Assembly (NCBI GenBank): GCA_020024755.1
Contig: JAHHTH010000001.1
Location: 310,001-374,000, forward strand
Length of the DNA: 64,000 bases
Direction: 5' to 3'
From: Mycoplasmataceae bacterium
GTDB taxonomy: Bacteria; Bacillota_I; Bacilli_A; Mycoplasmatales; Mycoplasmoidaceae
Shown one piece after another: positions 52,214 to 63,460 of the stretch (position 1 is its first letter; each line of letters opens with the position of its first letter). The notes below the pieces were generated by a model. It was not told the origin of the DNA, made no database searches, and worked only from the letters and a program-made list of their open reading frames with translations. Position numbers and translations under genes: made by a program.

Positions 52214-52739
52214 GATTCATGATGTGGTAGCAAGCACAGTCAACTCTTTTACCTTCATTATTTTTAGTGCCTTCTTTAATTATGCCGTCATAGATCATAT
52301 TACATTTCAACATTACTTTACCAGAATTAACGTTATCAACTAGATGAACGCCATATAAACGTTTAAGTCCAACCTTATTAAACATAAAATCAATTACTGC
52401 CAACAATGCTTCTGAGGTATAACCTTGATGTCAATATTTTTTTGCAATACAATAACCAACTTCTCCATCTGGTGGTCAGCAATCAATTGTACCTATAATT
52501 TGTTTGGATTCTTTTAGTTCAATAACTCAATTGTAATTAGTTGGATTAATGTATTGATTGATTAAATTAGAAATATATGTCTGTGTAGCATGTAGATCTT
52601 TATGAGGCTGTCAAGATGTATATCTAGATACATCCGCATCATGCGCTCATGTTTCATACATTGCTTTAGCATCGTTCAATTCAAATCTTCTCAATATTAA
52701 TCTTTTAGTTTCAATTGTTTGAGTTCCAATATGTTTCAT
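52203..52739 (-). CDS. GNAT acetyltransferase, RimJ/RimL-like
   Basis: 178 residues. The N-terminus TKRLILRRFELNDAKAMYE and the acetyl-CoA motif VGYCIAKKYWHQGYTSEAL, followed by GLKRLYGVHLVDNVNSGKV, place it with the RimJ/RimL-type N-acetyltransferases (ribosomal-protein or small-molecule substrates). It starts 10 nt after the maltose phosphorylase stop and so shares its transcript. The stop lies inside the 3' end of the convergent GH13 gene. Confidence 0.88.
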
Positions 52740-52749
52740 AATTAAAAAA

Positions 52750-55047
52750 TTATTTTGAAATAATTTTCTTACCTTTAACTAGAGATAGTTTTTTGTTATT
52801 TACTTTAATATCTAGTTTAGTTCCTTTAATTAAAGTAAATTCAGATTGTTTTTTATCAACTTTGATATTTACAATATTCTTTCTAAAGTAAATGTTAAAT
52901 TCATATGATTTTCATTCTTTTGGTATTCTTGGTGTAAAGTTAACTGTACCATTGATAACTCTCATTCCTGCAAAACCTTGAACAATTGTTAATCATCCAC
53001 CTGCCATAGATGTAATGTGACATCCATCTTTAGTGTCATTATTATAGTTATCTAAATCTAATCTAGAAGATCTTTTATAGAAGTTAAATGCATCTTCCAT
53101 CTTGTTTAATTTTGCAGCCAAGATTGAGTGAATACAAGGAGATAATGAAGATTCATGAACAGTATACTTTTCGTAGAATTCATAATTTCTTTTAATTTCA
53201 TCTAATGTAAACTTTTCTTCAAATAAATAAATTCCTTGTAGTACATCAGCTTGTTTAATAAAACAAGATCTTAAAATTTTATCTCATGATCAATTGTGAA
53301 CTATAGGTCTGTCTGATGGTTTTAAATCTTTCACTAAAATAAATTCTTTATCTAAGAAAGTATCATGTTGAACAAATATTTTTTGTTTTTCATCATATGG
53401 TAAATACATCTTAGAAGCAACATCTTTTCACTTCTTTATACTTTCTTCAGTGATGCCATATTTTTTAAATTTAGAAACACTTATTTTGTATTTCTTCAAC
53501 ACTTCTAAAGTATAAGTAATTGTTCATTTAGCAATTGTGTTTGTGTATCAATTGTTATTAACGTTATTATCAAATTCATTAGGTCCTGTTACACCATGCA
53601 TCATATAAACTTTTTTATCTTTATTTCAATGCACACGACTTGCTCAGAATTCAGCAATATTAACTAATACTTCAATTCCTTTTGTTTTTAAATATGAATC
53701 ATCGCCAGTATAGTTAGTGTAATTATAAATTGCATAAGCCATTGCACCATTTCTATGAATTTCTTCAAAAGTAATTTCTCATTCATTATGACATTCAACA
53801 CCGTTAAATGTAACCATTGGATATAATGCACCTCTTAATCCTAAACTCTTAGCATTAGCAATTGCTTGAGGTAATTGGTTATATCTATATTGAAGTAAAC
53901 TCTTAGTTACGTATTCTGGACTACAACCTAAATATGTTGGCACACAATATGCTTCTGTATCTCAATAAGTTGCGCCACCGTATTTTTCTCCAGTAAATCC
54001 TTTTGGACCAATATTGAAGTTTGGATCTTCTCCATAGAATGTAGAGAATAGTTGAAATAAACTAAATCTAATTCCTTGTTGAGAAGCTGGATCTCCTTCA
54101 ATTTTAATATCACACATTTCTCATCTAGTATTTCAACCTTCAGAGTGTTGTTTTTTTGCAATGTCATAACTTATTTTCTTAAGTGTATTAACTTTGTCTA
54201 ATGCAGCCTTTTGAATAGTTTTTTCTGTATAATGTCTTGATGTTAAATTTGCTATTTTCTTTACAATAGAGAATGTTTCATTTGCACTTACTTCTTTAAT
54301 ATAGATTTGTTGAGCTAAAAAATCTTTTGCTTCACCAAATGTACTATCAGCATTACATTCATTTACACAAGCACAACTAATCGTAAATTGTTCCACACCA
54401 AAGTTGTTAGCTTTTGTTTTAGTAGTTACTTGTTGAACTCCATTTACTACATCTGAATCAATTAAATCTCAGAAGCATTCACCATGGTTAGAGTCTAAGT
54501 TTTTTACATCACCATCTAAAACAGAAATAAATTTTATTGTACAAGATTGTTTAGGAGTAACTCTATATGAAATAAAAGCAGTTTCTGGATCTTTTACAGA
54601 ATAGAATCTTTCTGTTTCACAATCAAGTTCAACACCATCTACTGTTACGTTGAATTGTCTTGATAAGATACCATTGTACATATCTAAAGTACGATTAAAT
54701 GAAGTTGGTTTATATTTATTCAAATCAAGTTCTTTACCATTAACAAAAACTTTGATAGGAATGAAGTTTAATGAGTTGATTGCTTTACCAAAATATAATG
54801 GGTAACCATTCTTTCATCAACCCACTCTAGTTTTGTCTGGAAATCATACACCAGCATTGTATACACCTTGATGCATAAGACCGCTATAAGTTTCTTCAAA
54901 ATTTCCTCTTGATCCAAAATATCCGTTACCCAAAGATGTTAAAGATTCACCAATTAAGAAATCATCACCTTTGTTATCTAATTTATTTTGAATTAATTTT
55001 CATTCATCATATTTAAACAAGTTTTTTATGTGCTTTTCGTTATTCAT
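52750..55047 (-). CDS. Maltose phosphorylase (GH65)
   Basis: 765 residues, normal for GH65. The enzyme splits maltose with phosphate into glucose and beta-glucose-1-phosphate. [21 protein letters not shown] sequence near residue 420 (here [19 protein letters not shown]) holds the catalytic Glu and is characteristic of maltose phosphorylases; [16 protein letters not shown] is also diagnostic. No signal peptide. Its phosphosugar product is the substrate of the beta-phosphoglucomutase domain encoded at 47399. Other GH65 specificities (trehalose, kojibiose) are less likely. Confidence 0.94.
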
Positions 55048-55185
55048 ATTTTATTCCCTACCCTTTTAGTATATTGTACTATGAAAAGTTGATATTATTT
55101 AACAATATAGGAATTTAAAATTAGCATTAAAAGTTTTAATCAGTTGAGATTAGTATTTTAACAATGCATAAAGTAGTTTAGTAAT

Positions 55186-55213
55186 AAAAACTAGTGATTG
55201 CTCACTAGTTTTT
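55186..55213 (-). terminator. Terminator of the surface amylase gene
   Basis: Perfect 11-bp inverted repeat AAAAACTAGTG / CACTAGTTTTT with a six-base loop, 15 nt after the amylase stop; T-run on the minus strand. Confidence 0.85.
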
Positions 55214-55228
55214 ATCATCATTATTTTT

Positions 55229-58162
55229 CTAAGCTTTAGGAGGAATAATTTTGTAAATTCCTAATCTATTTATTCCACCACCATTAATCATATATTGTGA
55301 TGCATCTCCTGGGTTTTTAGCTAATTGTAAATCTGGAGTTGCATAAATTTGTTGAACTTCATAATTTGATTTAAATGAAGTGTTACATTTACCTCTATCA
55401 CCTCAAGAGTAAATAATTAATACATAAGTTCCATCATCATTTTTTCTTAAAGTCATTTCATTGTATTTGATTGCATCATTGTTTCAAACGTATAAGACTT
55501 CATTAACATCACAAACGAATCTCTTATCACCATCTCTCATTGATTCATTATCTTTTCTTGCATTAATAATAGTTTTAACTTTATTGAATGAAGAGTCTGG
55601 TTTTTGCATTATATCTTCTACGAATCCATTACCAGCTGATCCTTTAGTTGAGATGATGTCTCCAGGACTACGTTCATCTTTGAAGAATACTCTTCTTCTC
55701 ATATCTTTTCAATAGAAGGCTTCTCTTACATAAGTATCAGGGTTATTAGCTTTTAATCCACCATGCATTAATAATTCATTACCATCATATAAAGTTGGTA
55801 GACCACCTCTTGATAATAAAGAGAATAGTGCATATTCATAAGCTGAAGTAGCTGCTGGATCTAGTACATTAGGAGTAGCATAAACATTTTGATGTAATGC
55901 AGTTTGTTGTAGGTGAGTAATTCAACGTTCAACGTCATGGTTATCTAAGAATGGCATTCATTCATGGTTTTGACCATCCTTATTTAGATATTCTTTTAAG
56001 TGATATTCACCATCACGAGTTCCATAACCAGAGTCATATGGTTTCATAAATACATCGTTTTTATATTTTCATCTTTCCCCATCAATAACAGAACTTAATC
56101 CTGGATTTTCTGGAGTTCCTCAATACTTTTCAGCATCTCTTGGATCTTTTCATCATTCACCAAACATAAAGCTTCTTAGACTTGATCTATCAATACCTTC
56201 TTGTTCAGCTAGAATATATTGAGATTCTACAATCTTTCTTCATTCTTGGAATAATTCAAGAGTTTCATGAGCTCTATAATCACCATGAGGTTTATTGTTA
56301 TTACCAGTTAATGATTCTTCAAAGTAGTGATAGAAAGCATCATATCTAAATCCATCAACACCTTTTGCAGCTCAGAATTTATGTACATCTGCAATTTGTT
56401 CTTGAACTTTAGGGTTTGATAAGTTTAAGTCAGGCATACCAGGTCCAAACTCAGATACTCAGAAATATTTAGAAGGTTCTGGGTTCTTGCTTGGATCTTC
56501 ACTGTTATAAACATTTCTATACTTACTTCTTAATTCTTTTGAATCATATCCTTCTTTACAACCTGAAGGAGAATCATATAGATAGTAGAAGTCTTTATAT
56601 TCAGGGTTTCCTTTAAGAGCTTCTTGGAATCAAGGGTGTTCATAAGAAGTATGGTTGAATACCATATCCATTACTACTCTAATTCCCTTTTCGTGAGCAG
56701 CTTTCATAAATGCATCAAATGCTTCCATACCACCTAATTCTGGAGCAACGTCAGTGTAGTCAATTACATCATATCCATGATAACTAGAAGATGGGTGAAT
56801 TGGAGATAGATATAAAGTATCAATTCCTAAATCAGTGAAGTAATCTAATTCATCTTTTAATCCTCAGAAGTCTCCAATACCATCATTATTACCATCTGCA
56901 AAACTATATACAGTTAATTGGTACATTACATTTGATCTTTTTGCTTTTTTGTTGAATGGAGCTTCTTGTTTAACGTTAGCAGCTTCATCAGTATAGTCTA
57001 GGTTAGTTAAGTTATTTTTACGAATTTGTTCTACAAATGAATCATGGCCTCAACTACGGAAACTCTTAAATTCTTTTAATTGCTTGTAGTCTTCTTTAGC
57101 ATATTCTTCAGCTGGAATTAATCCTTCTTTTTCATCACCTTTTTCAGGAACTGGTTCAACAGTAGTATCGTAGATTGGTTCAGAAGGATCTACTCAATTA
57201 GTAGTTTCTTCAGCTGGTTTTTCATCTAGTGGAGGTAAGATATCATCAGATCATTTGATTTTGCCTGCAACTTCTGCAATTTCACCTAAACCAAAAATAG
57301 AAGGAATGTTTGGTTCTAATTTTTTAGGGAAGAATCCTTTATTAAACTTAGGTGTACTTGCAAGAGCTTTTTCTCCAACGTGTTCTACAGTTAATGGTAA
57401 ATATAAATTTGTTAAATTATAGTTGTTATAGAATGCTCTATTTCCAATAAATAACAAGTTCTTTCGATCAAATCAATCAGCGTTTTTAGTACTACCTAAT
57501 CCTGAGTTATAGAATGCACCTTGACCAATTCATTTAACTGAACCACATCCATATAAATCAATCGGATTACCATTAGTGTTGTGCATATTTGATAATGCAC
57601 CATCAAAAATATATTCGATGTTACTATGTAATCAAATCTTTGGAACTGTTTTGCCACTTACTAGACTATGAGCATAGAAATCGTTAGCTTGTGAACTTAC
57701 AGGTAGTGATACTGAAGATCCAATACCTTTAACAACAATTTTAGGATCAGGGTCATTAGGATTTGTACTAACAAATTCAGGGAATTCCACTTGAGATCCA
57801 AATCATCCACCTGTTACTGCTCCATTGATTCCAGTAATAGTAGCATATTTAGTGTCATTACCCTTTTCTGTAAATAATTTAAATTTAATTTCATTATCAA
57901 AACTTCCATCATGTTCAATGAAAGTATATTCTGGTTCTTCAATATTAATACCATCAACAGTTTCTTTTAAAGCTTGAAGAGCTACTGTTGGGTTAAAATT
58001 TTCTTCACCAGAAACAACATCATCAACTGTAGGAATGTGATGTGTATTATCAGCTACTTGTTCAGTATCTGGAGAACCACAAGAAGCTACAGCTGTAATA
58101 GGTACAAGACCTAAAGCAAGGACAGCACCTAATGTAAAAATTTTCTTAATACTTTTTTTCAT
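55229..58162 (-). CDS. Surface lipoprotein alpha-amylase with BspA-like repeats
   Basis: 977 residues. Signal peptide MKKSIKKIFTLGAVLALGLV and lipobox AVASC (Cys 28) indicate lipid anchoring outside the cell. Residues about 160-270 have BspA-type leucine-rich repeats (IEYIFDGALSNM, VKWIGQGAFYNSGL, LLFIGNRAFYNNYNLTNLYL), often involved in adhesion. After an acidic linker, a GH13 domain begins near 410 with VVMDMVFNHTSYEH, GFRYDAFYHYF, FMFGEWWKDP and PFLDNHDVERW, so it should be active. It probably hydrolyses host glycogen or starch at the surface and feeds maltose to the cytosolic enzymes encoded beside it. The start is the ATG at 58162; a GTG seven codons earlier is unlikely. Confidence 0.93.
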
Positions 58163-58517
58163 AATAATAACTCTCTCTACCAACTTTTATTCTATAACTA
58201 AAAAATAAAAAAAGTAAGAAAATATAACCATTTTTTTGACCTAAAAAAGTGTATAAAATTTTATTATACAACAATAAAATAAAAATAGTTGATTCTACAC
58301 CAATAAAGTGCCTAAAAACACCATTTTTTAATAATTTTTAATGGCAAGGTGTCATTTACAATTAAAGTATACATATAAAAAAATATAAGATTTACTCCAA
58401 AAATTTTTTAACAAAAAGAACTATATGCATAAAACCTGAATATTTTAGTAGTATATTTCGATTTAAAATGAAAACATTGAAATAGATCAATTAATTATGT
58501 ATTAATACTTTATAAAC
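58163..58517 (-). promoter_or_regulatory. Long A+T-rich upstream region of the amylase gene with small palindromes
   Basis: No gene is seen here. Two symmetric sites stand out: GTATAA-N7-TTATAC (58252-58270) and TGGCA-AGG-TGTCA (58342-58354). The second is the only GC-richer patch and has the look of a small operator. A sugar-responsive repressor site for the amylase would be plausible, but nothing ties the sites to a known regulator, and the promoter itself is not clear. Confidence 0.3.
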
Positions 58518-58553
58518 AATCAAAAACCACCTATTGCTGGGTGGTTTTTGATT
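58518..58553 (-). terminator. Terminator of the Pro/Gln-rich membrane-protein gene
   Basis: AATCAAAAACCACC pairs with GGTGGTTTTTGATT around a short loop, 12 nt after the stop of the 359-residue gene; T-rich on the minus strand. It could work both ways. Confidence 0.85.
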
Positions 58554-58565
58554 ATATCTTAATAA

Positions 58566-59645
58566 CTACTTAAATAGTGGACTGAATAATCCTGAGAATG
58601 CTGAACCAACATCTCCTTTTACAAATTCTTCAAATTGTCAATTAATTGCAAATCCTCATAGGATGAAGAATGAAAGTAATAGTGCAAGTAAAATTGAAAT
58701 AACTACAGTGAAGCTTAAAATGATACGATGAGTTTTAGTTCTTTTTGATGCTAACTCAATTTGTTCATATAATGGTCATAATTTGTGTTTCTTATGAGCA
58801 TTAAGATCTTTTTGAGGTTGAGCTGGTTGAGTAGCAACTGGTTGAGCTGGTTGAGCTGGTGCGACTGCTGGAGCAACTTGTTGTTGAGGCATAGGTTGCA
58901 TCATAGGAGCAGCTTGAGGTGCCATCATAGGTGCTGGAGCAACTTGAGCTGGAGCTGGTTGAACAGCTGGTCTTTGCATCATTTGACCTGCATTAGCATT
59001 ACCTTGAATAGGTGCTTGAGCTGGAGCTGGTCTTTGCATCATTTGTTGAGGTTGTTGTTCAGCCCTAATAACTCTATCTTGTCTTTGTTCTAAAGTACTA
59101 GTGATATTCACTTGTCTAGCCGGAGCATTATGTTCCTTGAAAATAATCCCCGGACTAGAAAAAGATTGTTGTTCTTGAGAAATAGCACGTTCTTGTGATC
59201 TTCCCATTACTCTGTCACGTTGTTGGGCGGGAGTACCTTCACTATCAGATGTAATTATATTAAAATTACCTTTTGGGATGTAGTGGTTTTTGAATGTTTT
59301 ATCTTTTTGATATCTAAATTCAATATCTACAGTGTTTTCACTTGTTTTTGCAATTGCAATTTTTCTCTTACCAGAGTCAACAATGGACTTAGCTTTTAAA
59401 AGTTCATCTCTTCTGGCTTGAAGAATATCTTTATATGATTGTGTACCATTAAGGTCTTCATATAATTCACCAAGTGGTGTATCTTTATATTTGTCAATAG
59501 CTGCTTTTGTTCTTTTATCTTCTTCAGTGTTATTAGGTTTTTTAGTAGCAACCTTTTTAACAACTGCAGGTTTAGTTGTTTGTTTACTATCCATATTTTT
59601 TTTATCCTTATCAGTTTTGCTGATAGGTTTTTTGCTATCTGACAT
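58566..59645 (-). CDS. Pro/Gln-rich C-terminally anchored membrane protein, unknown
   Basis: 359 residues. Residues 1-50 are Lys-rich and polar (MSDSKKPISKTDKDKKNMDS); 50-140 may fold (KYKDTPLGELYEDLNGTQSY, VDIEFRYQKDKTF); 140-290 is low complexity, rich in Gln, Pro, Ala and Met with repeats of MMQRPA and QPAQP. One membrane helix lies near 311-333 (ILSFTVVISILLALLLSFFI), then about 27 residues (EEFVKGDVGSAFSGLFSPLF). No signal peptide, so the bulk is probably cytosolic and held by the C-terminal helix. Such Pro/Gln-rich tracts recall attachment-organelle proteins of the pneumoniae group, but no homology is seen. GGGAGG precedes ATG. Confidence 0.85.
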
Positions 59646-59710
59646 TTTACACCTCCCGTATTGGTGAATTAATATGCAACGATATTAATTATTTTAAGAA
59701 TTATGGTTAA

Positions 59711-60448
59711 TTAGAAACTGAATGTTCAAGAAGTAATGATTCCTAAAGCTAGAATAACAATTACAGCAATTAATAAAATTCCTAATGTAATTGAGATTGC
59801 CGCAAAAGCTTTTGGGTTTCCTTCAGCTACATCTTTAGTTTCAGTTTTCTTAGGTTCAGCTTTTTTAGGATCTTCCTTTTTAACTAAAACTGGTTTAGCT
59901 TCTTCTTTTTTAACTGGAGCAACTACTGGTTTTACAGGTTGTTTTTTAGCTTCTAGTTTAATTGGTTTTTTAACTCAACAGAAATAACATAAATGACATC
60001 CATTTTCTAGTAATACTGTTTCAAAGTTGTCGTCATCTTTACAAGCATCACAAACGATTTGTTTTTCATTCATTCCTGAATATTTGTGTCAATCACTCTT
60101 TCTTTGTTCATAGTCATATTTTTCATAAACTGACATTGGAACAATTGTGTGCTTCTTCATGTTTTTCTTGTTAGCACCTTCAAGTTTTGGTGCTGGAGTA
60201 GCAGCTGGTTTAGTTTCTACTTTTTTAGGAGCAGACTTCTTAGCTGCTGGTTTTTTAGCAGCTGGTTTTTTCTTAGCTGGAGCTGGTTTTTTAGCTGGTG
60301 CAGCTTTTTTAGCTTCTTCTTTTTTCATTTCTGCTTCTTTGAATTCATAAAGAGAAAGAGTTTTTTCGTATTCGTTTAACTTAGCTTTTTCTTTTTTGAT
60401 TTCTTGCATAAGCATTTCTTTTTTCTTAAGTAGTTCTTTCTTATCCAT
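59711..60448 (-). CDS. Zinc-ribbon, Lys/Pro/Ala-rich tail-anchored protein, unknown
   Basis: 245 residues. Residues 1-50 are a charged coiled coil (LLKKKEMLMQEIKKEKAKLN); 50-85 a KPA-repeat tract (AKKPAPAKKKPAAKKPAAKK); 100-125 conserved-looking YEKYDYEQRKSDWHKYSG; about 133-160 a Cys cluster CDAC-CHLC-FC that could bind zinc; then a second KP-rich linker and a C-terminal helix (AISITLGILLIAVIVILALG) with about seven residues after it. It faces the cytosol by topology rules (no signal peptide). It starts with GGAG before ATG and ends 65 nt before the Pro/Gln-rich tail-anchored gene; both may be one transcript. Confidence 0.83.
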
Positions 60449-60551
60449 AATTGGACTCCTTATCGTTTCTAAACAATATAATATATCACATTAATTATAC
60501 AATATAAGCTATATAATTTATTACTTTTTATGTTGCTAATTTGCTAAAATG

Positions 60552-62273
60552 CTATTTTTTTGATGAAATTTGTTCCAAAATCATCTTTTCAAAGTCTTTT
60601 AAACTAACCTTTGTAGAGTCTTCGCTACCATACTTTCTAAATGAAACATCCTTAGCTTTAACTTCATCATCCCCAACAATCACTTGGTAAGGTATCTTAG
60701 ACATTTGTGCTTCTCTAATCTTCTTTGACATTCTTTCTTCACGGTTATCTACTTGTACTCTAATTTTTAATGTTCTTAGTTTTTTAGCTAAATCTTGAGC
60801 ATAACTATCATGTAAATCATTATTAACTGGAATGATAACAACTTGGAATGGTGCTAATCATAAAGGAAGTACCCCTTTAGTTTGTTCAAGGATAATTGAT
60901 AATAATCTTTCATAAGTACCAATGATACCTAAGTGGATCATTACAGCTCTTTGTTCTTCATTATTAGCATCTTTATAAGTAATATCAAATTTTTCTGGTA
61001 GCAAGAAGTCTAATTGAATAGTAGACATTGTAATAATTCTTCCTAATGTAGTTTTTACTTGGAAGTCAATCTTTGGACCATAGAAAGCAGCTTCACCTAT
61101 TTTTTCAACATATTTAATGCCAGAATTTTTTAAAGCTTTTCTTAAACCATCTTCGGCAGCTTTTCACATTTCTGGGTCATCATGGAATTTTTCTTTGTCT
61201 TCTGGATCATGTAGCGATAAATCCACTTGGAAGATACTACTACCTAAACCTTCATGAGCTTCCTTAATGATGTCATAACAATTTTTAATTTCTTGTTCAA
61301 TTTGTTCTGGTGTACAGAAGATGTGAGTGTCTTCAAGAGTCATTTCTCTAACTCTTTCAAAACCTGTTAAACCACCTGATGATTCATATCTATGTAGCAT
61401 AGATTCTTCACAAAGTCTTACTGGAAGTTGTCTATATGATCATGGTTTTCTTTTATAAATCAAAATGTGGTGAGGACATGTCATTGGTCTTAAAACTAAG
61501 TCATCATTATCAACATTTATTTCCTTGAACATGTTTTCACGGTAGTGGAATCAGTGTCCTGATGTTTTATATAATTCAGTAGAAGCTAGAACTGGTGAAC
61601 ATACAGATTCAAAACCATATTTGAATTCAAGATCACCTAAGAAGTTTCTAATTTCTTTTCTAATAACTGTTCCATTTGGTAATCAAATAGGTAAACCCGC
61701 TCCAACAGTATTGTTAAAAGTAAATAATTCTAAATTCTTACCAATAGTTCTGTGGTCTCTTTCAATTCTGTCATTATATTCTGTAATGTATTGTTCAAGT
61801 TCTTCCTTAGTAGAGAATGCTACACCACGAATTCTGGTAAGTTGTTCATTCTTTTCATCACCTAGTCAGTATGAACCACCCACTGCCATAATCTTGAATT
61901 GTTTAATAGTATTTGTATTATCAAAATCTAATTTAGAACATACTGACATATACTTAGCAAATTTGATTTGTTCTAAACCTGATTCGCTATCTACATAATA
62001 TCTTATATACTTGTTATCACTAAAAGTTTGGGTTAATTCGGTTTTAGACATTTTAACAAATTCAACTTTGTTAGCACCAGTAGTTAACTTCGCTACCATC
62101 TTTTGAATTTTTTCAAAGTCTTTTGTAGAAATACTGTCATTGAAGAAGTTAATATCTACGTAGAATCCATCTTCATCAACTTGTGGAATTGATGCAGAAC
62201 ATTCGTAATTTTGTTTTAATGCTGCACATAAAACATGTCCAGCAAGTAAGTTTAATGATTTATTGATTTCCAT
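60552..62273 (-). CDS. thrS: Threonyl-tRNA synthetase, reduced N-terminus
   Basis: 573 residues, about 70 shorter than E. coli ThrRS because the TGS domain is missing. The catalytic core is complete: [12 protein letters not shown] (zinc Cys), [32 protein letters not shown], and [20 protein letters not shown], followed by the anticodon-binding domain. The N-terminal 150 residues are the editing-domain region, but the HxxxH site reads AGHVLCAAL and the second CxxxH site is not seen, so proofreading of Ser-tRNA may be lost, as reported for some mycoplasmas. No T-box leader is found in the 240 bases upstream. Confidence 0.95.
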
Positions 62274-62514
62274 TTTAACCCTCTCTTAATACGTATATAA
62301 TTATATACTTGTTTATATATTATTAAATATAGGAAATTATGAATGTGTTGAAATAATCCTAATATTTAGTGAACTGAAGATAACCTTTGATTGGAAAATT
62401 TGTCTAAGTTCTGTGTTGATACTAGCTAATAATTACGTGAGTTATCGCTTTAATTTATTGCTAATGCTAAATTCCTATTTAACAAAATTATCAATTAAAG
62501 TCTATAATTAAAGT

Positions 62515-63408
62515 ATGAAATTGATAGGTATTTTAATTGATTCAACAGCTACATTGGATCTTAATCTAATAAAAAAACATAATATTAGAGTATTGCATAA
62601 TTCAGTTAACGATGATGACGGCAATATAATTGTAGATAAGTGTACTGATGAACAAAAAAGTCAATTGTGTGACCTTGTAGTTAAAGAAAAAAGAGCTATT
62701 AGAACAAGTTCAGTCAATAGTCAATTAATTGAAGATGAATTCCAAAGTATGCTAAAAGAATATGAAAAAATCATCTATCTATCATTAGCACCATCATTTA
62801 GTGGGCAATATAATAATGCTTTAGCAGCAAAAACAAATATTGGATCAAATAATATCATTGTTTTACACTCATGTTCTATTGCAGTTCAAACTGAAATAGT
62901 ACTTAATTGATTGTTAGAACATATCAAGCAAACTAAAAACTTAGATCAAGACTCAATGCAAGCGCATATTAATGAAATGGATAAGCATATCACTACAATG
63001 TTTACATCTTGCACATTCGATGGAATGATGGTTACTGGTAGAATCCCAGCTGCAGTTGCAAAATTATTAAAATTAGCTAAGATGTTTCCTATCATTCAAG
63101 CAGAAGAAACAAATAAAAAAGAAAGATTATATAGAAAATGAACTGAAGCTATTCCTAATGTTTTAGATGCAGTTGATAAAAGATTTAATAAAGCACCTAG
63201 AGGAAAAGATATTAAGGAATTATATCTATGTCATTCCTTATGTTCACCCGAAAGAGTTGAAGAACTTAAAGAAGAAATGTCAAAACATTTTGAATATGAC
63301 AAAAATAAGATTTTAGTTAGGGTAACTCCACTAGCAGTGCTTGCTACAACTCTTAAAGATTCATTTGGGTTTGCAATTTATACAGCAGATGATATTGTTA
63401 AAAAATAA
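62515..63408 (+). CDS. DegV-family fatty-acid-binding protein
   Basis: 297 residues. DegV/FakB proteins hold a fatty acid and present it to the FakA kinase in phospholipid synthesis from exogenous lipid. The N-terminal motif LIDSTATLD and the later APSFSGQYNNAL correspond to the fatty-acid carboxylate-binding loops; FDGMMVTGRIPAAVAKLLKL fits the family's second half. Mycoplasmas use several paralogs, so no gene symbol is given. The gene is divergent from thrS. Confidence 0.9.
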
Positions 63409-63420
63409 AATTATAAAGGC

Positions 63421-63453
63421 AATTCCTTTTAGAAGCAAAATCTAAAAGGAATT
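63421..63453. terminator. Terminator between degV-like gene and recR
   Basis: AATTCCTTTTAGA and TCTAAAAGGAATT pair around a seven-base loop, 12 nt after the degV-like stop and 8 nt after the recR stop on the other strand. T-rich tail on the plus strand; probably shared. Confidence 0.85.
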
Positions 63454-63460
63454 TTTATTA

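Noticed and set aside
53928..54167. Minus-strand 79-codon frame
   Set aside because: Out of frame inside the maltose phosphorylase gene.
58800..59060. Short direct repeats that could be a CRISPR or tandem-repeat locus
   Set aside because: They are in-frame codon repeats of the MMQRPA and QPAQP tract, with no spacers.
58785..60379. Plus-strand frames rich in Trp, Ser and Phe opposite the Pro/Gln and Lys/Pro/Ala proteins
   Set aside because: They are complements of low-complexity tracts on the minus strand, lack start signals, and the minus-strand genes have clear ribosome-binding sites.
62438..62464. Second CIRCE between thrS and the degV-like gene
   Set aside because: The right half matches 7 of 9 but the left half only 5 of 9, and neither neighbour is a chaperone gene; kept only as a note.
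62274..62514. Possible T-box leader before thrS
   Set aside because: No T-box core sequence, antiterminator or terminator hairpin is visible in this region.
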